This document shows positions 48,801-58,308 of a stretch of 64,000 nt of DNA, in pieces. Under the pieces are notes generated by a model. It saw only the letters and a program-made list of their open reading frames with translations, had not been told where the DNA came from and did no database searches. Made by a program: the position numbers and the translations under genes. The stretch's first letter is position 1, and each line of letters starts with the position of its first letter. Source of the stretch: Cryptomeria japonica (taxonomy: Eukaryota > Streptophyta > Pinopsida > Cupressales > Cupressaceae); assembly GCF_030272615.1 (NCBI RefSeq), contig NC_081415.1, positions 505,687,373 through 505,751,372 of the forward strand, in the 5' to 3' direction.

Positions 48801-50350
48801 TCAGATCTTTGAATTGGTCAACAAAACGCATTATTGAAGGCCCCTATTTCACAAAGTCTTTTGGATCTAAAATTTACCTAACTTGTGTGCTTGCAGGAAG
48901 GGGTGATTATTTCAAACAATCCAAACTACTAATAAATCTTTGTTGCAGATCTTTGACAAGGGTTTTTGGATTTTTATTGTGTGCCTTGTTTTCATAGACT
49001 AGCAAACACTTCAATTGGTGCACTAAAATTGAATCATTGTCTTTTGTGTCTTGAGCAATAGGCTCTTTTTGTTCAATCTTTAGAGGGCCTATCTTCCCAT
49101 GTGGTCATTAGGACTACTAGTGAGAAGAGAACGACCCAAGTGGTAGCGAGGAAAACCCACCTCTTCCGAACCACTATAATCAAATGTATTCATGGTGAAA
49201 ACTATGGATAACGTGTGCTGATTAGTTCATACCGACACTATGTCTCCCCATAAACCCGTTTGATCAAATTTATTTGATCATTTGTAGGGCGTAACCCCTA
49301 CTGGCTGGGAGCCTTCTGTATTTACAGAGCTGAAAGTGCCGCATGTATGGCCACACGAGCGGATGCCCTTACTAGCACCTTTTTGTTTTAGAAGCCCAAA
49401 TCCTTCTAGTTGTTGGGGCAGGAGGTCGGACCTCTGGTAGCGGCCCACACACATACGGTTCTTAGTAGAGATACAAAGTTCGCCATGGGGAGTTTTCATG
49501 TGGACTGATGCTTGGCTGACCCGAGAAGTGAGTGCCGAGGGTGGAGCCAGTGAGGTCAAGCGTCTAAGTATCCGCTCTGAATAGCGTAGCCTCGGGGGTA
49601 AAACCTCATGTGGGATCAACAACTATTGTCTTGGCCAGCCATAAGAATTGTGCTTGACTTATTTTAAACATTCAAAACATTCAAAACCAAACAGAAAAAC
49701 ATTGTGTCTTTTGTGTTTTCAAGTGTATGCAAAACATTTTTACATCAAACAACACACTTTTCTTGGAGAGTCTAAACACTTGCAAACATTGAGTCCTCAT
49801 CAACATTGTGTCCTCTTGTCACAAAAAACAGTCAAACATTCAGATTTGGTCACAACTTCACAAATTGGAAAAATTTTACAGTCAAGCAAACAAGAACAAT
49901 CAGTTTCGGAATTCTTGAGCTTCCTAGGTTGTTTCTCTAGGTTTTCATCTAGCATTCAACTTGTCTTTGGGTCTCACAAAATCCATCATTGCTTTACACC
50001 TTACACTACATTCACATTTGTCTAAAGTTGAGTCAAAAGGTCACTTGCTTGTCCTCATCATACTTTGTCAACACACTACATACAACAACACTTTGCTAAG
50101 TGGTCCCTCATCAAGGTTTCTTACCTTTGGGTCTCATTTGGTTTTACTTAGAGTCAAGGTCAACTTACCTCATCAAGAGAAACTATCCTCTCTTTGGAAG
50201 TCACACCTACTCTACTACATACATACTTGGTCTTACACTTTGGACATTACAAGTACACTTCAGACTCATTTACATTTCATCCAACTCTTGGTCTTCCATA
50301 CTCTTTCCATTTTTCATCTAGTCTCACACATCTTGGTCAATACCTAGTTC
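48801..50350 (+). other. Element C leader, remaining part
   Basis: No recognisable coding sequence. Contains the conserved leader motif at 49523-49552 (GAGAAGTGAGTG ... GTGGAGCCAGTG), shared with B. Frames at 49278-49622 (minus) and 49648-50025 (plus) carry no motif and do not match the pre-gag ORFs of A and B. Confidence 0.6.
49523..49552 (+). promoter_or_regulatory. Conserved leader motif (C copy)
   Basis: Same motif as 20857-20887 in element B; the flanking leader is otherwise largely unalike. Confidence 0.5.
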
Positions 50351-53300
50351 ATGGTTGAAACCCGTCTTCAAAAATCTAGGAGAGAAACTAAAGAGTCTCA
50401 AGAGTCCGCAAACATGAGTTCTTATGAGTATGACAATGAGATCTTTTTCAATTCTGATCATACTACATTAGCTGACATGGATGCCTATAGAAACAATCCA
50501 AATGTTGAGAACATGGACACTATAAACAACAATGCTACACAAAATGACAATGTGGACAACTTTTCAGTACATTCAGCAGATGTGGAAGAATCCATTATGA
50601 ATCCCCATTTCAATCGATTGGTTGAGGAAATAATGAGGAGAGATAGACAATACTTCTTACACATGATGGCACAAAGTGGAGCCAAGATACCTCATGATTT
50701 TGACATGTCTCAAATAATGGAACATAGACCTTTGCAACAACCTCACTCCAATATGGATCAAAGGAGACCTAATAGTGGAGGAAATAGAGGACCACATCTT
50801 GTGCCTGAATCACCATCATCATTGTTTCAAAAACCAGAGGTCCCACATACACATGGTCAAGCATATGATACTCACCTTCGTAGACCATTATGGAAGTCTT
50901 ATGCAAACAGATATGCTCAATCACATACTAATGCTAAGGATCAACCACCAAAACAATGGGATGTTCAAAGGCATGCTCAAAATTTGGACACAAGGAAACC
51001 TCATGTCAAATTTGGGGGCAACACAATGGAACATGACATGCCTGTAGAATATGGTATACATGCACAAAATAGATATGGTGTTCCTCAACATGAATCTATA
51101 CCAAGTGCTCCATATATGCCGTATCAATATAGACCTCCTCCATATGAACATGTGTATGATCAATATCATCCATATATGCAACAAGCTCCTCCTCAAATTG
51201 GTGTCTCAAACATGGGGTATGGTCCAAGAAGTCGATCTCCACCTAAGAGCAATTTGGAGCAACAAATCAGGGACTTACAAAAGAAAATGGAGGACATAAA
51301 TACACCGAAGCCAACATACACAATGAGAGACATATGTCCTTATCCATTTGACAAGAGCATTCCAATGCCTCCTTTTCCTACACACTTTGTGACGCCTAAA
51401 TTTGATAAGTATAGAGGAAAAGGGGATCCTAAGGTACACATAAGACAATTTTTCACAGCTTGCATTGAGGTAGCAGCAGAAGAGACATATTTGATGAGAT
51501 TATTCCCACAAAACTTAGGTGATCAAGCTATGGAATGGTTCTCCCAACTTCCACCTGGTATTAAGTCATGGGGTGACCTAGCAGAAGCATTTATTCAACA
51601 TTTCTCCTACAATATAGAGACAGAAATATCAGTCACTACTTTGTGCAACACCAAGCAAAAAGAGGGAGAATATTTTGCATCATTTTTACAAAGATGGAGA
51701 AATCTAGCCAGCAGATGCTCTTGTGAGATTCCACAAAAACAAATGGTAGAGATGTTCACCCAAAATATTAACAAAGAGATTGGTTATGACTTAAGGAAAG
51801 CTTGTTTGTCTACCTTCAAGGACGTCATTGAAAAAGGCTTAGCGACAGAAAAGGTCCTAATTGAACAAGGAGTCATTAAAATATTCAAGGAAAACAAAGA
51901 TGACTTTAAAGGAAAAGACAAGCCAAGATTTTGGAATAAAAACAAGAACACAGTCAATGATGGTGTTGTTGATGCCAACACAGTGCGACCCAAATTCATC
52001 TTTTCAGGATCAAGTTCTACAAACAGTCAAGTAAATACTCAAACAACTTCCAGATCACAAAGGAAGTACACTCCATTGGGAGAACCACTTGAGTCAGTTT
52101 TCAAGAGGCTTGTGGCAAACAAGGTAATCACAGTTCCAGATTTTCCTCCATATGAACCAAAGGTTAAGCCGAATTGGTGGAATGATGATGAGTATTGTGA
52201 ATTTCATAAGAGCAAGGGTCATAAGACAGGAAATTGTCATCGACTGAAGAACATCATACAAGATCTCATTGATAGAGGTGACATTGAGATTGAGGGACAT
52301 TCGTCTAATCAAGAACATGAGATGTTTAAGGAACCATTCCCAAAACATGACAAAGGAAAAGCTAAAGCCACAGATGACCAAACCAACTATACCAGAGCAT
52401 CCTATAACTATGATTCAACTATCAATCACATCTCGATGGAAAATTACGTCTCTACTATTATCATCAAGGACAAAGCGTCTGAGAATTCTACCCAGAGACC
52501 CAAGATTGTCCCAAAAGGTGTTGGATCTTCTTCTGAGCCTACCTCTGAATGTCATGTTACAACCTGCCGAGGTAAAATCACTTTGCAAGGTGCTCCAACT
52601 AAAAACACGGCTTCTTCATCTACCAAACCTGAGTATGACCTTGTAGAACAGTTAAGGAAGACACCCGCGCTCATCTCCATACTTGAACTCTTACGCATAT
52701 CTCCCACACATAAAGCCATTCTTGACAAAATCTTGAGAGATACTATTGTTCCCACTGATCTAAACATGGACCAATTTCAAGCCATGGTGGGATACCTTTC
52801 CATTCCACACTCCCTTACATTCACAGAAGCTAGTGACGCCTCCGTAAGTCAACCACATAATGCGCCACTACACATTGAAGCCTTCATTCACAAACATCAA
52901 ATAAAAAGAGTCCTGATAGATGGAGGAGCTGGTCTAAACATTTGTACATTGAGCACTATTAAACAATTGGGATATTCTGATAAAGCTGTGAATTCTACAA
53001 ATCAAATCACCATTAAGGCATATGATGATGAAGAGCATTCATCCAAGGGTACAGTCACCCTACCTCTCAGAGTTGGGCCAGTTATAAAGGATGTGGTTTT
53101 TCAGGTCCTTGATCTAGATCTCACATACAACATATTGCTAGGACGTCCTTGGATTCATGAAATGAGGGCAGTCCCATCTACATATCATCGATGTATCAAG
53201 TTTCCACATAATGGAGTTGAAGTGACCATCAAAGCGGATCCAAATCCATTCATATATTGCAACAATCTGCAACCTCAATCAGAAATAACAATCCCAGTCA

Positions 53301-54412
53301 ATCGCGAAGATGTTCCTTCATCAACATATGTGGATCCTAAATCCTTAAAAGCTTCTACATCCAAACAAGCAGAGCTAAAAGAAAAGTTCAAGATTAAAGA
53401 CCTAGGATGTGGTGAGTATATATTTCATGTTGACCAACTCCCATTATCTCCTAAGGTATTCTGTCAACAAGAACAACCTACAAACAATTTTCAATGCCAA
53501 GGAATTGGGTGTGAACCACCTAGTGTTGTGGCTACTAAGTCTGAATGCAAATCTCCTCTAGCGGTGCAAGCAACTCTCTATATCAATAGTCCTAAGAGTG
53601 GTTCTAACAAAGAATCTATTGAGCATATCGCCAATCCTCTTGATAACTCACATAGCCTTACCATTTCATCCACTCATTCCATTTCCACTCCTCCCCTAGA
53701 CTTGGATCAACAAGAATTACAAAAGCCCTTACTAATTGGGGATCAAAAATCAAGCTTTGAAAAGAAAAATCTAAAAGTCAAAAATAAAGAAAAGTCCTTT
53801 AGTCCAGATCAAAATCAAAAGCTATTGGACTCTGCAAAAATCAAGGTCAAGGATAAAACTCCTATGAAGCAAAAAGAACAAGAGTTGATCTCCCCTAATA
53901 TCAAAATAACTGGGGGCAAAAGTTCTAAAATTTCAAGTCAAAAAGCACACTTGTTGATCTTAAGTCTCCATCATGCTATCCTACTTTCACTTCTTTTCAC
54001 AATCATAAGCCTTCATCACTCATCCACTTGTTCCACACATCCATCCCCTTTTGGTGATACATCACAGACCTTTAATGGAGCTTCCTCGAAGGACTTTGCT
54101 ATCAGTGATGCCCAAACTTCTTCAGGTGACACACATACGGGCCTGTGTAGTCCACACACTAGTAATTCTATCTCAATTCCTTCATCAAGGAAGATAGACA
54201 CTCAAGGTACACATCATTCAGTCAAGGAACAGTGCATCTACAATCATAAAGTCAAGCCTCACACATTTGAGGTAGGGGACTTAGTTCTCAAAGAAAATCC
54301 CAAACATCAGCAAGACAGAGAGAAGAAGGGCAAGTTTGAACCAAATTGGCTTGGTCCTTACATCATCACAGCAGCATATGGATCTGGGGCATATCAGCTC
54401 TCAACTACATAA
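50351..54412 (+). CDS. Gag-protease polyprotein fused to integrase C-terminal tail (1353 aa)
   Basis: Single intact frame from ATG 50351. Residues 1-330: variable, Asn/His/Gln-rich N-terminus. About 345-520: retrotransposon gag core (FDKYRGKGDPKVHIRQF, LMRLFPQNLGD, LCNTKQKEGEYFASFLQRW). About 615-630: knuckle CX2HX4HX4C (CEFHKSKGHKTGNC). About 850-960: aspartic protease with active site LIDGGAGLN and LTYNILLGRPW. About 1120-1290: Ser/Thr/Lys-rich linker. About 1295-1353: integrase C-terminus (VKPHTFEVGDLVLKEN, KFEPNWLGPYIITAAYGSGA). RT, both RNases H and the integrase zinc and catalytic domains are deleted in frame. The stop TAA at 54410 lies 21 codons before the ancestral stop (GEPLEDPIN ... 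RRFYT follows). Likely makes particles; needs RT and integrase from another copy. Confidence 0.9.
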   Translation: MVETRLQKSRRETKESQESANMSSYEYDNEIFFNSDHTTLADMDAYRNNPNVENMDTINNNATQNDNVDNFSVHSADVEESIMNPHFNRLVEEIMRRDRQYFLHMMAQSGAKIPHDFDMSQIMEHRPLQQPHSNMDQRRPNSGGNRGPHLVPESPSSLFQKPEVPHTHGQAYDTHLRRPLWKSYANRYAQSHTNAKDQPPKQWDVQRHAQNLDTRKPHVKFGGNTMEHDMPVEYGIHAQNRYGVPQHESIPSAPYMPYQYRPPPYEHVYDQYHPYMQQAPPQIGVSNMGYGPRSRSPPKSNLEQQIRDLQKKMEDINTPKPTYTMRDICPYPFDKSIPMPPFPTHFVTPKFDKYRGKGDPKVHIRQFFTACIEVAAEETYLMRLFPQNLGDQAMEWFSQLPPGIKSWGDLAEAFIQHFSYNIETEISVTTLCNTKQKEGEYFASFLQRWRNLASRCSCEIPQKQMVEMFTQNINKEIGYDLRKACLSTFKDVIEKGLATEKVLIEQGVIKIFKENKDDFKGKDKPRFWNKNKNTVNDGVVDANTVRPKFIFSGSSSTNSQVNTQTTSRSQRKYTPLGEPLESVFKRLVANKVITVPDFPPYEPKVKPNWWNDDEYCEFHKSKGHKTGNCHRLKNIIQDLIDRGDIEIEGHSSNQEHEMFKEPFPKHDKGKAKATDDQTNYTRASYNYDSTINHISMENYVSTIIIKDKASENSTQRPKIVPKGVGSSSEPTSECHVTTCRGKITLQGAPTKNTASSSTKPEYDLVEQLRKTPALISILELLRISPTHKAILDKILRDTIVPTDLNMDQFQAMVGYLSIPHSLTFTEASDASVSQPHNAPLHIEAFIHKHQIKRVLIDGGAGLNICTLSTIKQLGYSDKAVNSTNQITIKAYDDEEHSSKGTVTLPLRVGPVIKDVVFQVLDLDLTYNILLGRPWIHEMRAVPSTYHRCIKFPHNGVEVTIKADPNPFIYCNNLQPQSEITIPVNREDVPSSTYVDPKSLKASTSKQAELKEKFKIKDLGCGEYIFHVDQLPLSPKVFCQQEQPTNNFQCQGIGCEPPSVVATKSECKSPLAVQATLYINSPKSGSNKESIEHIANPLDNSHSLTISSTHSISTPPLDLDQQELQKPLLIGDQKSSFEKKNLKVKNKEKSFSPDQNQKLLDSAKIKVKDKTPMKQKEQELISPNIKITGGKSSKISSQKAHLLILSLHHAILLSLLFTIISLHHSSTCSTHPSPFGDTSQTFNGASSKDFAISDAQTSSGDTHTGLCSPHTSNSISIPSSRKIDTQGTHHSVKEQCIYNHKVKPHTFEVGDLVLKENPKHQQDREKKGKFEPNWLGPYIITAAYGSGAYQLSTT

Positions 54413-54650
54413 GGTGAACCTTTGGAGGATCCTATCAACAGCATGCACCTTCGTAGGTTCTACACATAGCTCTTCAGAATATCCTAATTCAAAAATGCAA
54501 AAAAATAAAAAAATTTCAAAAATACAAAAAAATTATAAAACAAAAAAATCGTTACTTGGTGAAAACCTGGCAAACAGGCACCTTGTGACACAAAAAACAT
54601 TGAAAAATTGAGAAAAAAGTAAAGAGAAATAGTTTCGTCCAACGATGAAA

Positions 54651-54701
54651 ACCACTTCGGTGGTGCCCTGGGCAAGTACCATGGTGAAAAATGGGTCACC
54701 A
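54651..54701 (+). promoter_or_regulatory. Paired hairpins after pol (C copy)
   Basis: Hairpin 1: ACCAC TTCG GTGGT (54651-54664), a UUCG-type tetraloop. Hairpin 2: TGGTG 54682-54686 with CACCA 54697-54701. An A-rich stretch precedes them, as in A and B. Confidence 0.6.
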
Positions 54702-56281
54702 GCGCCATGCGTAGAGACATTGCTCCTCCCTCCTTCAGGATTCTCTTTCATCCTTTCACTTCGCACACACTCACAACCTATTCATCCATAATAAACTTAC
54801 CTTGTCCCATCATGGCTTGTTATTGATCTACCTAAGATTGGTTAGCCATTCATAATAAACCTCCCTTTTTACATCCCTTTCCATCCATAACAAATCAGAT
54901 CCTATCTGTGGCTAAGGCAAATCCTACGTCTAGTGATGGGTGTGGAACTGAGAGCATCACATGTTTTGAGGAGTATAGTTTCTTCCAGCTTTCTTCAGTC
55001 TATCCGCGCACAATCCGCAATAAAGCAAAATTTGCATCACAGATCCACAATAAAGTTTCATCTTCTCTGCAATAAAGTATCAGTTTCATGGATTCAGTCA
55101 GTTTTAGATGAGACACAACAACAACAATGGGCTTCAACAAATCAAATCTTTCAACAGACTCAGACAACATTATGGTTCAGTGCTATCTATCCTTTTTGTG
55201 AAAGTAAACATTGTGACCATAATCAAATAAGACTTATACAAGTGACAAGAGACACTAAACTTGAGGACTACAGTGGATGTTGGTATCGAGTCTTGGTTTT
55301 CTTTTGATTTTATCTTTTGGTGACATGTCTTTTAGCTTTTCCAGGATGTCTTTGACTAGAGATTCTATCTCCAGGATGTCTTTGACTAGAAAGGCAAGGA
55401 TGGGGTATCGTCACCTATTTGCATTTGCTGTCTGTGGATTGTCTCTTAGTAATGCTATGACTTGTCCAGGGATATGAGGACACTGTGAGTCTAGTGTGAA
55501 CTGGGGCATTCCTTGTTTGTGACTGTCTTATCTCCATGCAAACGGGTACAATGACTTTCTGGGTCGAACATATGCCTCGATTGTCATAACCTACTTGCCA
55601 TAATAAAGCTCAATGATGATAATGCACAAGAAGCTCTTTCACTTTCATATCTTCTATCTTTCATCCCCCTTTCTTGATTGACTTCCATCGTCCTTCTCGA
55701 GTCCGCGTAGCCTGCTATCACATGACTGAGTATAATGACACACCAAAAATATTTGCATCTCATGTAGTTGCACCTACATTACCACATATAACCATTTCAT
55801 ACATACATATAGATATCACAACTGCATCACATCCTGCACACAACACCTGTTAGCACAATTTACATCTGCATTATCATATTCATCTGCATTACATACATTC
55901 ACATTTGCATCATGCATACACATATAAAACATAAAAGAACAAAAAAAAATATTGCATTGCATCATATACATATTTGCATCCATATCATAAGCATCACATA
56001 AAACATACATCATAAGAACATCTCATCACATAGGTACACATGCATATAGTTGCCGCAAAGATGAATCATCTCATATATATATATAAAGTGTCATGATACA
56101 ATGATGTCAAAATCATATGGCTACAATCACCCGCAGGTGTCTACATCATTATGCAAAATGGTACAAAACTGATATAGAGGAACTCACTGATCACTCCTGC
56201 CAACACTATTGGTAGTGCTAATCCTATCCATGTCATGGTATCCCATGCCACGTTTCCCACCCTCATCTCCAGTCTTGGATC
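54702..56281 (+). other. Element C spacer between pol end and antisense gene
   Basis: No coding signal. 55760-56110 is CATCACATACAT-like low complexity, matching the same place in A and B. The first 80 bases after the PMD stop on the minus strand still resemble PMD (GNVAWDTM, VLAGVIS), showing that the ancestral gene was longer. Confidence 0.55.
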
Positions 56282-57153
56282 TTAGAACACTCGTCTAAGG
56301 GCATCCCTGTCTCCGTCTCGATCATACAGAATCAGCTCCCCATCAATCGGTTTCCGCATAATCCTATATACATCCTCCAGGGTGACTGTCATCTCACCCA
56401 TCGGCAGATGAAACGTGCAAGTCTCTGAGTGCCATCTCTTAGCTAGTGCAGTCAGCAATCCCATGTTCGCCCGAAACTCAAGCACGTACAGCACATGTCT
56501 CAAACCCATCTCCTCGATGGCAGCTCTGTCCTCGAGCGACAACTCAGGTCGCAACCTCTGCGTCGACGGGAATCTCTCCCGTGACTCCAGCATCGACAAA
56601 TACTCCTGCAGTCAAACAACTCAATCATGTCAGTTCTAGTGACACTCACTGTTCATCACAAAGTGTTACTATCTATCCTAGTGGTACTCACTATTCATCA
56701 CAAAGTACTACGTGTGTGACACTCACTGTTCATCACAAAGTGTTACTCACATTTGCACTCCCTGTTCATCACAAAGTGCTGCTCATATTTCAGTACTCCC
56801 TGTTTATCACAAAGTACTCTATCTTGGTACTCGCTGTTCATCACAAAGTGCCTTGATCTATCCTAGTCTTCCTAGAGGGCCTGCTTGAGTGTATCCTCTC
56901 AGTAGCTTATCCAATCGACAGCATATGTTCATCACAGAACTACCGATTTGACCTAGAAGATGCAAATTCATACTTTTCAAATGCAAACGCGCTTACATGA
57001 CATAAACGTGCATTTATTACATTACCTAGTATGCATTAATGACAACAATAAATGCATCAAAGTACGAGGAGGTTTTGTGGTACTCACTGGCTCTCCTACC
57101 TCTACTGGCCTCTGGAATCGACGAACGCGGTCAAATCTATGAACCAAAGCCAT
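56282..57153 (-). CDS. Antisense PMD gene of element C, two exons, apparently intact (129 aa)
   Basis: Exon 1 57153-57088 (22 codons, contains VRRFQRPVEVGEP); donor GTGAGTACC at 57087; intron 57087-56606 (482 bases); acceptor GACTGCAG; exon 2 56605-56282. Phase-0 join, no internal stop. Exon 2 reads EYLSMLESRERFPSTQ, LEDRAAIEEMGLRHVLYVLE, LLTALAKRWHSETCTFHL and GEMTVTLEDVYRIMRKPIDG, the N-terminal half of the plant mobile domain. A TAA after ALRRVF truncates the protein relative to A, B and D, and the rest is mostly lost. TATA-like box 57252-57247. It converges with the gag-pro ORF. Function in the element unknown. Confidence 0.7.
56651..56850 (-). repeat. Six spaced repeats in the intron of PMD gene C
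   Basis: Plus-strand core GTTCATCACAAAGT (variants ATTCATC and GTTTATC) at 56651, 56692, 56728, 56764, 56802 and 56836, spacing 34-41. In the direction of the antisense gene each unit reads TGATGAACAGTGAGTACC or close to it, that is, it ends in a 5' splice-site-like word equal to the real donor. Confidence 0.85.
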
Positions 57154-57246
57154 CGCTGCTGACTGTTGCTGCTCTATTTTCGCTCTGCACTCTGTTCTTG
57201 TGGATGTGTAGATGACAATGAGGATGTATTTTCCCCCGTGGTCTAT

Positions 57247-57252
57247 CTTATA
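57247..57252 (-). promoter_or_regulatory. TATA-like box of the antisense PMD gene (C)
   Basis: GTCTATAAGATAG on the minus strand, about 95 bases before the ATG at 57153; the 5' UTR ends with AACAGTCAGCAGCG, similar to D (GTAGCAGTCAGC). Confidence 0.5.
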
Positions 57253-57447
57253 GACTACCCCTAGCCTTCGTTTCCCAAGTCAGTCTTCTTTATCCCGTGA
57301 CTTTGTCACTTTATCCGGTCAGTCCATTCTAGCCTCTCTTTCTTATCGAGAGATTGTCTGCAATCTTTTCAGACATTTTCATCCAATCTCTCGAGGGGGC
57401 ATATCATTCCCATTCTGGGGCAACTCTGTATCAGTTCATCTTATCTT

Positions 57448-57483
57448 CTTTGAAACAACGCAACAAGCCGCATTGTCTCAAAG
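57448..57483 (+). promoter_or_regulatory. Hairpin overlapping the PPT (C copy)
   Basis: Arms CTTTGAAACAACGC (57448-57461) and GCATTGTCTCAAAG (57470-57483) with an 8-base loop; two mismatches in 14. The PPT AAAGAGGGGCAAGA (57480-57493) starts inside the right arm. Relative to D, paired positions change together (ACAA/TTGT versus ACGA/TCGT). Confidence 0.75.
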
Positions 57484-57493
57484 AGGGGCAAGA
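57480..57493 (+). promoter_or_regulatory. Element C polypurine tract
   Basis: AAAGAGGGGCAAGA directly before the 3' LTR. Confidence 0.9.
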
Positions 57494-58303
57494 TGTAGAC
57501 ACCTAAAATTGTCATGTCTAATTAAATAAATATTTTATTTATTTAATTATCTAAGCCTAATTCTTCTATTAATTAAATAAATCTTTATTTATTTAATTAA
57601 TTCATTTATCCTCTTCTAGCCTTATTTCTCATTTAAATAAATACATTTATTTATTTAAATTATCCTTTTCCTAAATTAAATAAATATTTTTATTTATTTA
57701 ATTATCCTACTTCTTCTATTTATTAAATAAATCTTCTATTTATTTAATTAATTCATTAACCTTTTCCACCCATGACACATGTCATTCATCTCTTAATTCA
57801 TACACTACCTACCCCTTTCATTATTTTATTATTTCCTTTACCTACCCTCTAATCCTAGCCGACCTCTCTTTTTACACCTCTCAATCTTATCCCTCCATTT
57901 CATATTGTGTCTTCTATTTAAGAAGATGCCTTCTTCATTATCAAACCCTAATCATTCATTCCTAATCAATCACGCTAATCACTCATGCTAATGATCTTTC
58001 ATGCAACTTGCTACACTACGATCCTACTTGCAACCACATTCCGTTCTTTGTTGAGCTCTTGTGCATATAAAAATCTGAGAGCAAATATATCAAGCAAGAT
58101 CAATGGAGATAGGAAGAATGGAGATCAAAACCCTATTGGACATGTGATGGTATAATCTTTGTGATTTCATGTGATTTGCATTGTCTTAGGTAATCTTCAT
58201 ATGTTATGGTGGATCTTTGTTGATTGTTAGGCTAGGGTTTGGTGGTTGAATTCATTTAGCCTTTCAATATTGTTATTATTGTTATCCATTTTCACCATAC
58301 ACA
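57494..58303 (+). repeat. Element C 3' LTR (810 bases)
   Basis: TGTAGACACC to CCATACACA. Carries 25 bases (starting CTACACTACGATCC) near 58011-58035 that the 5' LTR lacks; otherwise identical apart from one substitution and one 1-base indel. Confidence 0.95.
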
Positions 58304-58308
58304 CAACC
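58304..58308 (+). repeat. Target-site duplication of element C, right
   Basis: CAACC, identical to 47012-47016. Confidence 0.95.

Larger units (their letters stand above)
47017..58303 (+). mobile_element. Element C: young non-autonomous gypsy element (gag-pro plus integrase tail) with antisense PMD gene
   Basis: 11287 bases. 5' LTR, PBS, leader with 304-base tandem repeats, one 1353-codon ORF, paired hairpins, spacer, antisense two-exon PMD gene, PPT hairpin, PPT, 3' LTR, 5-base TSD. LTRs differ by one substitution, one 1-base and one 25-base indel. No RT, RNase H or integrase core is present on either strand. Related by sequence to A and B but a distinct family. Confidence 0.95.

Noticed and set aside
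56446-56856. Plus-strand ORF of 136 codons
   Set aside because: It is the complement of the PMD exon 2 and its intron repeats; the Val-His-His-Lys repeats come from the GTTCATCACAAAGT units.
58011-58035. A second insertion site or TSD-like event in the C 3' LTR because TTGCAACC recurs
   Set aside because: The match to the target site is short and has no mechanism behind it; treated as coincidence.
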